Shown: positions 1-10,563, counted from the stretch's first letter. The stretch: DNA of 64,000 nt from Laburnicola sp. R22_1 (GCA_014281115.1 JACONQ010000021.1:992001-1056000); one strand, 5' to 3'. Notes: generated by a model not told the origin, from the sequence alone. Program-made: numbers and translations.

Positions 1-69
1 AGCGCGTATGTATAGTAAGTAAGTAGAGTGTAAACTATAGTCGAATTAAGCGTAGGCTAGGCTCATAAC
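1..69 (-). other. 5' leader and primer-binding site of an off-window copia-A copy (A0)
   Basis: This stretch matches 3903-3969, the leader between the 5' LTR and gag of the neighbouring copia-A1. It ends in a mutated form of the GGGCTCATAAC primer-binding box, directly next to the LTR at 70-221. The element is on the minus strand, so the rest of this copy (A0) lies to the left of the window. It appears to be a separate copia-A element inserted into copia-A1. Confidence 0.6.
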
Positions 70-221
70 TGTAAGGGATAAGTAGGGTAGCAATTAGGAA
101 TAAGAGACTAAGTTAATTGTAACAAGCTAAACAGAGAAACTACTTAAGTAGTAGAATTATAATTAGCAACTAGTCTACATTAGGTTGGTAGTATTATGTA
201 ATATTGTACTTTACACTAATA
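70..221 (-). repeat. copia-A LTR (5' LTR of A0), 152 bp
   Basis: It aligns over its whole length with the LTRs at 3970-4121 and 59227-59378. On the plus strand it starts TGTAAGGG and ends CACTAATA, where the other copies end CACTAACA, so the terminal CA has become TA. The sequence after it (GATACCCTT) is interior reverse-transcriptase sequence of copia-A1, not a polypurine tract. It is therefore the right end of an element inserted into A1. Confidence 0.7.
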
Positions 222-3200
222 GATACCCTTAACTTAAGTAAAGCCCATATTAACAAGGGTCTTCTTTAGGTGTTTATGCCACAGCGCTAGGGCATCCTTA
301 AGCCTATACAGTGCTTGGCGTAGTCATATTATATTGCCTAGTCTGTCTTAGAACCCATCTAAAGTCCAGACGTAACAGAGTTGGGCCAGATACGCGTTAA
401 GGAAAGTATTCTTAACGTTGTACTAGTAGGCAAGGAGTCCAAAGGCGCACATAATAGCAATAAGGAAGCGGAGCGTTCGAGCCACAAGGGTAGCTGCGTA
501 GGTATTATCCCAAGTCGTCTGCAAATCTCCTCTTACAACTAGTCGAGCTTTGTAGCTAGTTAAGTAGCTATTAGCATTAAACTTATACGTAAAAACCCAT
601 ATTAGTAGTAGGGTCTTAGTATCTAGGTGCTTCTTTACATTATCTTTTACCTTCTTAAATACACCTTTGTAAAGCTGCTTCTTAATCTTCTTATCTATAG
701 CAGCGAACCACTTATTAGTATTAGGGCGGGATTTAACCTTAGCCTAGTTCTTTAGTGGCGGCGGCAGTTAATTACAGTAAATCTTCAACTCTTTATTTGG
801 GGGCAGTTGCACAATTGCTGTAGCAAACATTTGCTAGTATAGAGAAGCGTGCGTACTAAAATAGTCTCTAGGCGTATTGTCTCCTCTACTACCTCCCTAA
901 TAACAGGACCCTAGAACGATATTGTCTGCAGTAATATTAGGGTTTGTCTGTCTTAGAGCGTTATTCTAATAGCGGTTTAGCGTAGTATCTCCAGAAGCAA
1001 TCTCTCTCTAGCCTTTTAGTTAAGAACAATTATAAGTGCTAGGTACTAGTGTCTCTTGGGGTGTGAGTAATCCTTTATAGGCCTCCTATTAAATCTGCTC
1101 TTTAGCATTATCTAGCCTAGTAGCCTCTTCTTCTTAATCCTTAACATTATCTTTAACTATATGTTAACAATATGTTATATTACAATAGATCTGCTTAATA
1201 ATAGGATCTTCCTCCTTGTCTAATAAATCGATATTAAGGACTCTAACTACGCGTCGTATCTCCTCTATCATAGGCTTAAGTTGTAGAGCCGAGTAGCGTT
1301 AGTCTCGTACGAAGACAACATCACGTGTTCGAACAACACTATCAGCCCCAGAAACCTATACATGGAAGATATTCGTTCCTTTATATCCAACTAGCCATTT
1401 AGTAATCGACCTTAACTCGAGCTTGTCACCTTTGGCCACCTTAGTATTATGGAATAGGGCTTTGGCACTAATAACATCTATGTATATAAGAGACGGCTTT
1501 ACCTTACGTATATGTTCGTAGGGCGTCTTCTAGTTAAGAACCTCTATTAGCAATTAATTAAGGATGTAAATAGCTGTTAGGCATAACTTGTTAGCTAGTT
1601 CTTTAGGCAAATTTGCTTTAATCCGCAAAGCTCTTGCCGCAGTGATAATAAGGTTACTAGCCTTCTTAGGCAGGCCAGTCATCTCTTCTACACTAACAGT
1701 ATGTTGCTTAGCTGTAATACCTAGGTCTTAAAAGACCTCCTAGAGATTAGCATAACTCTTTTTATTATTATAGCGAACGTATACAACAATTGCGTTAAAC
1801 TAGGTCTATATAAGCGCTAGTATCTATTAAACTAAGTGTGTTAGAGTCTCCTTCTTCTTATTATAAAGAGTCTTCCCTAAATAGTATTTACTATATTAAC
1901 ACATAGCGTGTAAGAGCCACTTGTCTCTATTATAGTAAGCTTTACCTATCTTCCTAAGTTATACAAGGTTAATACTAATACGTTTAAAGGGGCGTGTCGC
2001 AGGCTCGCGTTAAGAGCGTCGACTAATAATCTTAGAAAGCTTAGAGTTAATGCGCTTTTTATATCCCCTCTATTATAGAGCTTAGGGGCTAGTAATAAGC
2101 TTAATACTATCCACTACCTACTCTAGGTGTTTAACTACGCGTCGTCCTGCATAAGCTAGCATCTAATAAGCTTTTATAGGGGTGACTTGTAGAGGCTTGC
2201 GCTCTATATAGCTTGGCTTAGCTAACTTTAATTAAATTGCGAATGTGTATAACTCTAATACGTTCGGACGTATTGCCTTATTAGAGTCCATAACCTAATA
2301 GCCACCCTACTTATTAAGTGTGCAGAATATGTCTATTAAAGCGCTCCTTAGATAGAGACAGCTATGTCCTAAGTCGAACTTAATACTAACTACTTAACAG
2401 TGTAAGAGTAACACTACTAATATAAAGAATATGGGAATAAGTGCTACCTATATTATAGTCACTTAATGTTTGCTAGTTAGAGTATTAATAAATAGCTTAA
2501 CATTTCCCCACTTATATATCTGTAGGGCTTGCGTGCTGGCTAGTAAGATATTATCTAGGTGTCTATCTTAAATCTTCTCCTAAGTCTTTGGCTAATAGTT
2601 TGTGACATGTAGATTGGAGCCAGAATCTAGTATTCACTTATTAATTTATAGCGGTAGAGGCTATTAAACAGCAGCTATACTAAGTAGAGTAATAACCTAA
2701 GCTGCGTTCTGGCTGCCTTACTAGTGCATAACTGCTCCTATTAAGTTTTAAGCATTTAATAGAGGGTGACTAGTGTCTATTAAGAAATTATTCTTATTAG
2801 CAGCAGCTGCCTTTTCACTAGCTTTCTTCTTAGCTCTAAACAGAGCTGCGCTTAAAGGGTTGCCTTTGCCTAGTTTCCTAACTCTGTTAAACTCGGCTAA
2901 GACAACTAGGTCGGGCCTCTATCCAGCGGGTTGGAGAGAAGGCACCACATAGGAGCACTGCTTAAATAAGTGCTGTTCCCCGCAAATGCATATAACTGTA
3001 CGTTTCTAGGTGTTACTGTTAGTGTTTAGACTAGGGCGTCCTAAAACGGCGTATATTCTAAGTGCTAACGCTACAGGGTTTAAGGTGCGTTAGAACCGTT
3101 AATAGTTCTCCACTAGTGCAATAGGATCCATATACAGGGTTCTATTTATCTTAGCTTGCGTAATCTCCTAAATTTCGTGTGTAACAAAGAACTTATCAAT

Positions 3201-3860
3201 TCCCCTAATTGCGTAAAGAAAGTCCTGCTGTGCCTAATAGTCCTGGACTTTAGGTAGTTTTAGTTTAATTATGTCGCGAAGAATAGTGATATAGCTCTTA
3301 TACTAAGCATCCATCTTCTATTGTTATAGAACCTTCTTAATCTTATCGTACTACTTAAGCAACTCATACTTACGTTCTGCTACTAATATATAGAATATCT
3401 TCTTAAGTTGCATAAGTTGTTTGTAGGGTGTTTTAGCATCCTTAATAACTAGGATATGCCTGCTAGCGATCGTCCTTGCAATCTCCTATATTAGGTTGTT
3501 AAGAGCGTTCTCCTTCTTCTACTAGACTGCCAGCTTTGTTGCGTAGAACCCATACCAGAAGGTGTAGTCCTCTTATTTAGATTTCGTAAGTTTGTCTAGT
3601 TTAATATTATTATCGCCCTAGACAATGCTTAAAGCTTTATTAGGTGTGTTGTCCTTTTTAAATAAGCGTAGTAGTCGCTCCTTAGGTTTCTTATTATAGA
3701 TTTTCTTAACAGTATCTACTGTCAAATCTGGGTTATAATAGTCCCAGATCTTGTATGCCTTAGCGGTCCTCTTTCGCAGAAAGATCCACTTTAACTAATT
3801 GCTTGGCTTATTAAGAATAATTGTCTCCTTAACAATTAGCTCGTCTTCTTTATTACTTAT
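222..3860 (-). pseudogene. copia-A1 gag-pol remnant
   Basis: No reading frame over 60 codons survives, but alignment to copia-A2 locates the parts. Reverse transcriptase lies at about 222-830, the linker at about 830-1150, integrase at about 1150-2350, protease and gag zinc knuckle at about 2600-3000, and gag up to about 3800. In A2 the same blocks encode a capsid-type gag, a DPGS protease, a DDE integrase and a reverse transcriptase in one frame. Here Trp and Gln codons are converted to TAG or TAA throughout, as expected after RIP. No function is expected. Confidence 0.7.
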
Positions 3861-3955
3861 TGTGGCAAACTAGAGCTTGTTAAGTTAATCTCTGTCGTGG
3901 AAAGCGCGTGTGTAGTAAGTAGGTAGAGTGTGAACTGTAGTCAAATTAAGCGTAG

Positions 3956-3969
3956 GCCGGGCTCATAAC
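3956..3969 (-). promoter_or_regulatory. copia-A1 primer-binding site (initiator tRNA-Met half)
   Basis: GCCGGGCTCATAAC on the plus strand abuts the LTR start. It equals the anticodon stem-loop of initiator tRNA-Met (loop CTCATAA with anticodon CAT). The element strand therefore pairs with an internal half of tRNA-iMet rather than its 3' end, as known for Drosophila copia. Confidence 0.7.
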
Positions 3970-4121
3970 TGTAAGGGATAAGTAGGGTAGCAATTAGGAA
4001 TAAGAGACTGAGTTGATTGTAACAAGCTGAACAGAGAAACTGCTTAAGTAGCAGAATCGTGATCAGCAACTAGTCTACATCAGGTTGGTGGTATTATGTG
4101 ATATCGTACTCCACACTAACA
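3970..4121 (-). repeat. copia-A1 5' LTR, 152 bp
   Basis: Starts TGTAAGGGATAAG and ends CCACACTAACA on the plus strand, giving TG...CA termini. It is nearly identical to the 59227-59378 LTR of copia-A2 and less mutated than the LTR at 70-221. The next base begins copia-B1, marking the insertion junction. Confidence 0.75.
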
Positions 4122-7100
4122 ACATCGCTATGTAGGCTAGCGATCCAACAAGCTCTTGGTAGAGTTTCGTGCGCTAATTGTCTTGCTCCTCTGTGCTTAG
4201 ACCTAGATTTCCGTCTGCTAGCGGTACTGCTGGATATTTCGTGCTTGCAATATTGTACTTCTTTGCTACCTTGTCAATAAAGCTATCTTAGAGTAGCCAG
4301 ATTCGCTTCTACTCACGGTTTCGGATAACGCGTATGCCTAGGAACCACTTCAGTTCTCCCAAGTCTCGCACGTCGTAGGTCGCTCTCAGCTGTGTGTCGA
4401 ATCGACGGTAGGCGTCCTAATTGCTGCGGGATACAGCCACCACTATATTATCAACAAAGAAGAAGACAATAAGCTGGTTACTGCTATATAGACAAGGCAC
4501 TTCAGGCACCTGTCTTAGTCCCATCTTCTTAAGTGTTGTAGTAAGATGCTTGTACTATAGTTGCGGCGCGTTATGGAGTCTGTATAGAGCTCGCTTAAGC
4601 TCTAGCAGTTTTCCGAGTTCTTTCTCATATCCTTCTGGACAGTGTACGTAGATAAGTCGATCAAGCTCCGCGTTAAGAAAGGCGTTGAGTACATCGTACT
4701 GGTATAGATCTAGGCCGAATGCTGCTGCCAGGGCAATAAGGCATTAGAAGATTTTCGCAGCCAGCGTAGCTGCGTACGTGTCGCCCCAGTCTTGCTGCAG
4801 ATCTCCTTGGACAACCAGTCGAGCTTTGAACTTGTATAGATATCCATCCTCGTCGAATTTGTACGAGAATACCCACATAAGTGGTAGCACCTCAGCATCT
4901 GCTTGCTTGGAGAGCTCTATAGCTCTTCTAAAGCATCTACAGTCAATAACACTGTTAATCTCAACTCTGCTTGCCTTCTTAAACTCAGCACCAAATAGAT
5001 GACGATCCAGATCCTTCCACCTCTTTGGCTCTGGCGGCAGCTGGTCGCGGTGTAGTCGAATTTTTGGCGCTTCGCTAAGTAGCTTTGCTGGTGCGGTAGG
5101 ATTGATACAAGTTGCGAATGTTGCTAAGTACGTACCAAAGCCCCTTAGCTTCTGGGTTCGCTTGCCCTCTACTACGTTCTCCTGCGATAGTTAACTGCCA
5201 ATCTCCTCTTATCGCTTTGCGTTATTTGTTGTTCGATTTAGCTCTCCTCCTTCTAGAGCTAGAGCGTAGCCTTTTCCCCAGCCTGTGTCATCTAGTGACT
5301 GGCGCAGTCCCTGCTCCTCTGGCGTCTCTTCTGGAGTGATGAGAGCTGGTTGAGTATCCTCAATCTCAACCTCAAATTCAGATTCGGAATTAAGCTCAGG
5401 CTCAGACTTAGGCTCTGGCCTATAGAAATAGTCTTCTAGTGTAGACACCTGATTAATTAATATGTTGCTGTGATCCGGCGTCTCCTTAATATCGAGCACC
5501 TCTACTGCCTTATAGATGTAGCTTTTCTCTGCGTACTTCTCTTACTTATTGTAGAGCTTGCTTCGCAGGAAGACAATGTCTCGAGTTTGTATAACTTGTC
5601 CAATTGTTAGTAACCATACTTGGTATATGTTAGTTGAATCGAAGCCTACTAGGTGGCTAATTAAGGCTCGAGATTCGAGCTTGTCTCCCTTTAGTAGCTT
5701 CTTGTTAAGCACATAGGCTCTAACACCAATCACCTCAAGGTGAGCAACTGATAGCTTTACTCCCTTGACTTTAGTATACAGGCATTCCTATTGTAATGCT
5801 TTGGTTAGTGTACGGTTAAGCAGGTATATTGCTGTCATTACACACTCGTTGGCGTACGCCTTTAGTAGACCTGCGTGTAGGCGTATAGCTCTGCCTCGAA
5901 TCACAATAGATTTGCCTGCGCGTTTAATGGCTCCGCTCTGAGCTTCTATAGCTCTAGCCTTAATAGCGATTCCAAGATCTCTACAGAGCTCTAGCAGTTC
6001 GACGTATCCAGTCTCCATGTCCAGCCTCACGATAATAACTTGGCTCTGGAATTGCCGCTTTATCTTGGCCAGTAATCGCTTAAAGACCTTAGTTAGAGTA
6101 GCCTTTGTCTTGTCTAGTATACAGCATCCTTCGTGCCACTTCGTGTGCTGATCGAAAGCGTGGAATAGATACTAATCGCCATTGTAGCAACGCTCTCCTC
6201 GCTCTAGGAGCTGTACTAGATCTATGCTGATGCGCTTGAACGGTTGTGTCGCTAGTTCTTAAGGTGGTCTTTAACTAACAATCTCTGTCAGTTTTAACTA
6301 AATACACGTCTCGCAGTCCTTCTAGTTCGGTGCTTGACTGTCCGTGATATGTAGGCCGTTAACGCTCTCAGGCAGGTGCTTAATTGCCTCTCTGCCAGCG
6401 TAGCCCCACATAACATGTGCTTCCTCTGCAGTAAGCTATAGTTGCTTCTTTAGCTTGCATAAAGGCTTCTTGCGCGCGTGTGCTAAGGCTGCAAGTAGAG
6501 AGCCAGCGTCTGGTCTCTCTATGCCTTTAGCGTCTATCAGCTAGTGGCCGCCCATATACTTGAGCTTGCAAATAACGTTCTTCCAGCTCTTCTAGTATAA
6601 GCAGTCTCAGCCTAAGTCGAAATGAATGCTGATTAAGCGACAGCGTGATAGGCCAACAACGTTGGTAAGAAATCCTGGGACGTAGGCGACGTAGGTAAGC
6701 TCTATACGCTCTGTGCCTTTAGGCGTGTTAATAAGTAGGATAACATCTCCCTACTCGTAAATTAATAGCTCTTAATCTCTAGCCTTAATGACTTCACCTG
6801 TCCTATTAGCTCGCTTCTTCTAACTATAGGCTCTACTGTTAGTAACGTGTGTGTTCGATCCTGGGTCAAGTATCCACCAATTGATTAGACTAGGCTTAAC
6901 TGTCTACTCGCTTACGCAGTCTGAGCTTATTGTAAGCTGCAATACATAACTGTTCAATGTGTTATACGTAGGTCTGTGATCATCGAACTGTTGAGGCGCC
7001 GTCGAAGCTGCTAACGCTGCTAGTCCTGCCTAGTCTCCAGCATTTGGCGCGCTCCTATTGGCCTTAAGTGCTGCCTTCATAGCTCCTGCGACTAATGATC

Positions 7101-7784
7101 GGCTTGCCATAGCCTTGTCGAATCGTTCTTGTATCTCAGGTTTGGGCGTTCATCCTTAAGGCTTGCCCTTCCCTCTGAGGTACTAACAGTCCTTGAATCG
7201 ATAATTAAGACCACATGTACACTTAGGCTTCTTATCTTGATCCTTCTTATCTGTTGCTTATGGCTTGTTGGGGCTCTGGCTAATGCTTAGTGTAGCAAAG
7301 GTACCAAGCGACGACGCTACTAGTCTTGTCGAGCGCCAGTACATAGTAAACTCGGCGACAAGGTCGTTCAAGCTCTGTATAGGCTGTCCGTTAAGCTGTG
7401 CTTGAAATATAATAGCTTGCTAAGTGGTGGCCCACGTGTTGTTAAGTCCTTTAACTGCGAGTAGAAAATCGCGCTGTGCTCGCGGCGATGTCACGTCGGG
7501 TAGGTTCGCTGCCTCGCACAGACGTACAACATGTAGCCACTTATCTAGCCAGGTATTAATATTGTTGCGGGGTCGGCTCTGCAATTGCCGATACTTTGCT
7601 AGAAGCTGCAGCTCCCTCTTAGCCGTTAATGGGCAGAGGTGCTTCTTGAGCCTCTTTAGTCGAGCGTACGCTGTATTGTCGCTCTGGATCAGGTGTATAT
7701 GGCGGCGGCTAATCGTTCGGCCGATCTCCTGGGTAAAGTCGTCTAACGCTCTCCTCTTAATCGTATATCTAGCCAAGGCTCGAT
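4122..7784 (-). pseudogene. copia-B1 gag-pol remnant (main part; gag start continues at 9551-9837)
   Basis: Minus-strand order from the gag side: capsid-type gag (7420-7785, with MVKGL-like and LCEAANLPDVTSPRAQ segments), a zinc knuckle near 7150-7250, protease near 6850, integrase zinc region and core near 6450-5790 (including a LDMETGYVELLELCRDLG block), an integrase tail at 5542-5733 (HLVGFDSTN), an acidic linker at 5209-5499, and reverse transcriptase from about 5100 to 4400 with YQYDVLNAFLNAELD and a mutated FFFVDN active site (Asp to Asn). TAG and TAA stops interrupt one original gag-pol frame. Several stops are shared with copies B2 and B3. Not functional. Confidence 0.75.
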
Positions 7785-7786
7785 TA

Positions 7787-7818
7787 AGCTCGGCCATATA
7801 GTGGTCGGCCACCCCACC
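7787..7818 (+). repeat. Tn1 left terminal inverted repeat
   Basis: Thirty-two bases from AGCTCGGCC to CACCCCACC. It is the reverse complement of the right end, apart from one substitution and a 17-bp insertion in the right copy. Confidence 0.8.
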
Positions 7819-7864
7819 CAAAGCAGCCACACAGTTTGGAGTCGCGATTTCTCAACAACAACAA

Positions 7865-9445
7865 TTACAATTGCCATTCAGTACACATAGAACTAAGTTC
7901 AAGTGCTGCTACTGCTGCTGCTGCTTTTTGAGCTTCTTTCTCTAGTGAACTACTTGCCTGTTGAGCCTGTAAAGCAGCTGCTCGGTCAATAGCAGCCTTT
8001 ATAGCCTCAACATTACTGAAGCGCTCATTTGGATTAACTTGAACGCGCTTTCTGACGCGGGTGATCTTAGCACTATCTAGTTGATATTTGAGTCGTTGAT
8101 TTTCAGCCTCAAGTTGGGCTGCCCTGGTGTTGGCTTCTGCAATAGCCTTGCCTGCCTTGCCAAGCACTACGCGGGTGCTTCGTGAGAGAGATTCTGACAA
8201 CAGCAGCTGTTGTTGAGCCTTATATAGAGCCTGTGAGCTCCGAGGGGTGTTGAAGACTTGATCTGCAGTTACTAGCCCCTGACTGCTCGCTGGAGGGGTG
8301 ACTGGCCGGCAAGTTACTTGAGATGAGAGCAGCACAAGGTCTGGGTTGTATGGGCAGAGCCCTGCAGCCCTCCAGCTGGCTCGGATAACTCGCTCTGAGA
8401 GTCCTTCTTCTCTAGCTTTGTTGTATGATATAACGAAGCGCTCTTTTTTGATAGGTGCTGCGTTATTAAGGGCTGAGAGAGCTCGTATCTCACCACGGTA
8501 CTTGGATTTGAGTACCGAGAAAGGAGCAAGATCCAACGGCTGAAGCAGGTGTGAGGAGTGAGCTGGAAGATACAAGAGGTGGATCTTGTTGACCTTGCAG
8601 AGCCACATAAAGTCAATAGGGATGTGGGAGCCATGGCCGTCAAGAAGGAGGAGCCGCCAGCCACTGTTAGATAGTGAAGTATTTGGCATGAAAATACGCT
8701 GCAACCATTCATAGCCAATTGAGTTTGACGTCCATCCATTCTCTGACGTTGTGTAGAGCCAATCTGGTGTGCCTTGTGCTGGAAACCACGTTGACTGTAG
8801 ATGCTTGCCCTTAAAGATGACTAGGCATTGAAGCTTGACGCCGACAGCTGAGATGGTCTCAATGATTGATACCCACTCGCGATCCTCTGGGGATTTGATA
8901 TAAGCCTTCTTCTTTGATGAACTGGCAACGACCTGGGAGTTTGTACATACCCCTAGTGCGCACCCAGTCTCATCCATATTCCACATGTCTTCATACTGTA
9001 TTCTTGTCCGCTCAAACAGCTCAAGAAAGGCTCGTATAGTGTCTTGACTGGCTGCAGTAGTCCTTGCACTCTCGATTGTTCGGCCGACGATAGAGGCGAC
9101 GCGTGGGTTGCGTGTGATGAAATGGGGTACCCATAGTTGCCCCAGAGGCTCGTGGTCACCGTTCATGTGCAGGATTCGGGTGGCCATCTCTCGCACACGG
9201 GGATGAGATAGAGGTTGTGCGCGTGAGTCCTCTTCTAGTATCCACTCTACTAGAAAGCGCTCTTGCTCCGGAGTCAATCGCTGTTGGTTGGAGTGAGCTA
9301 TCGCGTTGGGTTGGCGACCGTTGATGCGCTCTTGGAGAGTTGATCGGGGCACGCCCCAGGCCTTAGCAGCCTTCCGTTGGCTTGTATAAACACCAGAATT
9401 AAGATCGCTAATAGCAGATTGTATTGCTAGTTCACGAGGATCCAT
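7865..9445 (-). CDS. pogo/Fot1-type DDE transposase of Tn1 (intact)
   Basis: Catalyses cut-and-paste transposition at TA sites through a DDE/D nuclease of the DDE_1 family. The protein opens MDPRELAIQSAI followed by a psq-type helix-turn-helix (SQRKAAKAWGVPRSTL), then a CENP-B/Tc5-type helix-turn-helix with RLTPEQERFLVEWI. Catalytic aspartates are visible in NMDETG, LLLLDGHGSH and LLQPLDLAPF, spaced as usual for the family. The C-terminus is Ala/Glu-rich and probably coiled-coil. An upstream in-frame ATG at 9517 would add 24 residues, but it lies inside the terminal repeat; the MDP start at 9445 is typical for the family and gives 526 residues. No internal stop is present, and it is the only transposase in the window with all three catalytic Asp intact. 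Confidence 0.9.
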   Translation of the reverse strand: MDPRELAIQSAISDLNSGVYTSQRKAAKAWGVPRSTLQERINGRQPNAIAHSNQQRLTPEQERFLVEWILEEDSRAQPLSHPRVREMATRILHMNGDHEPLGQLWVPHFITRNPRVASIVGRTIESARTTAASQDTIRAFLELFERTRIQYEDMWNMDETGCALGVCTNSQVVASSSKKKAYIKSPEDREWVSIIETISAVGVKLQCLVIFKGKHLQSTWFPAQGTPDWLYTTSENGWTSNSIGYEWLQRIFMPNTSLSNSGWRLLLLDGHGSHIPIDFMWLCKVNKIHLLYLPAHSSHLLQPLDLAPFSVLKSKYRGEIRALSALNNAAPIKKERFVISYNKAREEGLSERVIRASWRAAGLCPYNPDLVLLSSQVTCRPVTPPASSQGLVTADQVFNTPRSSQALYKAQQQLLLSESLSRSTRVVLGKAGKAIAEANTRAAQLEAENQRLKYQLDSAKITRVRKRVQVNPNERFSNVEAIKAAIDRAAALQAQQASSSLEKEAQKAAAAVAALELSSMCTEWQL

Positions 9446-9499
9446 TTTGAACGCGTGGTGTTGAGAGTATAGATGATCAAAAAGTGAGTAACGCGTTGT

Positions 9500-9548
9500 G
9501 GTGGGGTGGCCGATCACTATATGTGGCCGAACACTATATGGCCGAGCT
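9500..9548 (-). repeat. Tn1 right terminal inverted repeat with 17-bp internal duplication
   Basis: Reads inward from AGCTCGGCCATATAGTG like the left end, then repeats a second CGGCCACATATAGTG-like unit before the shared GGCCACCCCACC. The right end is therefore 49 bp, against 32 bp on the left. Confidence 0.75.
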
Positions 9549-9550
9549 TA

Positions 9551-9837
9551 TAGCCTCTCTCCGCCTGCTGGTATCGCTGGAACTCCTTAGTCGTCATGTC
9601 TTTCAGCACGACGCTAGTATCCTGCTCTGTCCCCTTATAGTAGTGCTCTAGTATCACGGGCACTGGCTCCTTAAGCTGTTCGAGTGCCGCCTCGTTAAGA
9701 TCCGGGTTAACCATAGGCCAGAGGTGATATTGATTCGCGCTATCCTTACGTAGGAAGATCTATTCTTCCTAGTCTGCCAGCTTCTTAAGTATAACTGTCG
9801 TCCTCGTAACTAGTCCATCTAGCTTAGTTGTAGGCAT
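9551..9837 (-). pseudogene. copia-B1 gag, N-terminal part
   Basis: Continuation of the B1 gag-pol frame beyond Tn1, aligned with 24889-25170 in B2 and 52001-52290 in B3. The start MPTTKLDGLV is recognisable at 9837 on the minus strand. Two TAG stops soon after the start (in the AD-EE-IFL segment) occur at the same codons in all three copia-B copies. Confidence 0.7.
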
Positions 9838-10045
9838 CTTGCTCTATTAGTTCCTAGAAGGGCTCTCTTTAGTAATGGAACGCGTGCTTAAGGCTTAGTA
9901 AGGTAGCTTGGTGACGTAGCTCTGTTGACAGCTTGTCAACAGCTCCTCAGCAGCTCGTTAGTACGTGCAGTAGCAACAGCGATTGAAGTCGATAGCTAGG
10001 TGCTTAGCAGCTGCAGTGGTCAAAGTCGACAGCTGGGCTTATAAC

Positions 10046-10226
10046 TGTGGGCGGGCAGGCATATAAGGACAACAAGCTATATTACTATTTGCAGAAAAGA
10101 GTGTGGAGTGAGGAGTCTACTAAGGAAGAAAGGAGAGGGCGAGAGCTTTATCTTGAGGGTAGTGGTCTGTGCACCTGGATGGAACCTTCTACACACACCA
10201 CCTCTGACGTAAGTCACGTGGCTACA
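10046..10226 (-). repeat. copia-B1 5' LTR, 181 bp
   Basis: Starts TGTGGGCGGGCAGG and ends ACGTGGCTACA on the plus strand. It lacks one GCATATGAG repeat unit found in the 192-bp LTRs at 20226, 25379, 51601 and 56753. The GGGCTTATAAC just left of it is the mutated initiator-tRNA-Met primer-binding site. Confidence 0.85.
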
Positions 10227-10509
10227 CTCTCGTAAGCCACCCCCTTTCGCTTCTGTCCATCGCTAACACCAGGTGAGGAAAAGCTGTATCCTCCACCAGT
10301 AATGAAGTCACCAGCTCATTGCCGGCGGGCTCAACAAGGAAGAGGATCGTTCCGGAAGACAACTTTACGCGATTCGACCGAATCGGCGTAGCCCAAGGCA
10401 CGCGAGGGGGATGGATCACTGCTACTACAAGTCCACACGCTCGCTCTCTCCCGCCCATTCACCCGTACGTACTATGCATAGCATTTCTCCACGTCATCTA
10501 CCAGTATCG
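10227..10509. other. flanking low-copy DNA, no gene seen
   Basis: Begins right after the copia-B1 LTR. Open frames on both strands are short and lack recognisable composition or splice-joined extension. It is probably the 3' flank of the gene on the minus strand at 10564-11193. Confidence 0.4.
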
Positions 10510-10563
10510 CTAGCTTGTCATGAGCGCTGTGAGGTCTTGCATGAATTTCTCGTTCACCGTAGC

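Larger units (their letters stand above)
222..4121 (-). mobile_element. Copia-A1 LTR retrotransposon, mutated, interrupted by A0
   Basis: From 222 to about 3800 it is collinear with copia-A2 (60597 to the window end), with abundant CA-to-TA and TG-to-TA differences. It ends in an intact 152-bp LTR at 3970-4121. To the right, ACATCGCTATGTAGG at 4122 continues copia-B sequence (compare 21225), so A1 is inserted into the polymerase gene of copia-B1. The RNase H end and 3' LTR of A1 lie left of the window beyond A0. It cannot be autonomous. Confidence 0.8.
7787..9548 (-). mobile_element. Tn1, intact pogo/Fot1-type DNA transposon
   Basis: A 1762-bp element with terminal inverted repeats starting AGCTCGGCCATATAGTG and flanked by TA at 7785-7786 and 9549-9550. 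It carries one long intact transposase gene. At the same site copia-B2 and B3 read CGATCGTAG, whereas here the flanks reconstruct CGATTATAG. The TA used as target therefore looks like a mutated CG, so Tn1 arrived after B1 had begun to decay. Tn1 itself shows no stop codons and is among the youngest insertions here. Confidence 0.85.
4122..10226 (-). mobile_element. Copia-B1 LTR retrotransposon, truncated by A1 and split by Tn1
   Basis: Collinear with the complete copia-B2 from B2 position 21225 to its right LTR end at 25570. It ends in a 181-bp LTR (10046-10226) that lacks one copy of an 11-bp internal repeat relative to the other 192-bp LTRs. Its 3' portion was separated by the copia-A1 insertion and lies off the window. 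Transposon Tn1 interrupts the gag region at 7787-9548. Transition mutations are frequent. Confidence 0.8.

Noticed and set aside
3956..3978. tRNA-like sequence GGGCTCATAAC as a tRNA gene
   Set aside because: Only the anticodon arm is present and it sits at LTR borders; it is a primer-binding site.
7424..7801. 125-codon plus-strand frame opposite copia-B1 gag (also at 24533-24886 and on the opposite strand at 52285-52638)
   Set aside because: It recurs wherever gag occurs because it is the antisense of gag; composition is not protein-like.
8314..8739. 141-codon minus-strand frame inside Tn1
   Set aside because: It lies wholly within the transposase gene in another frame and has no domain.
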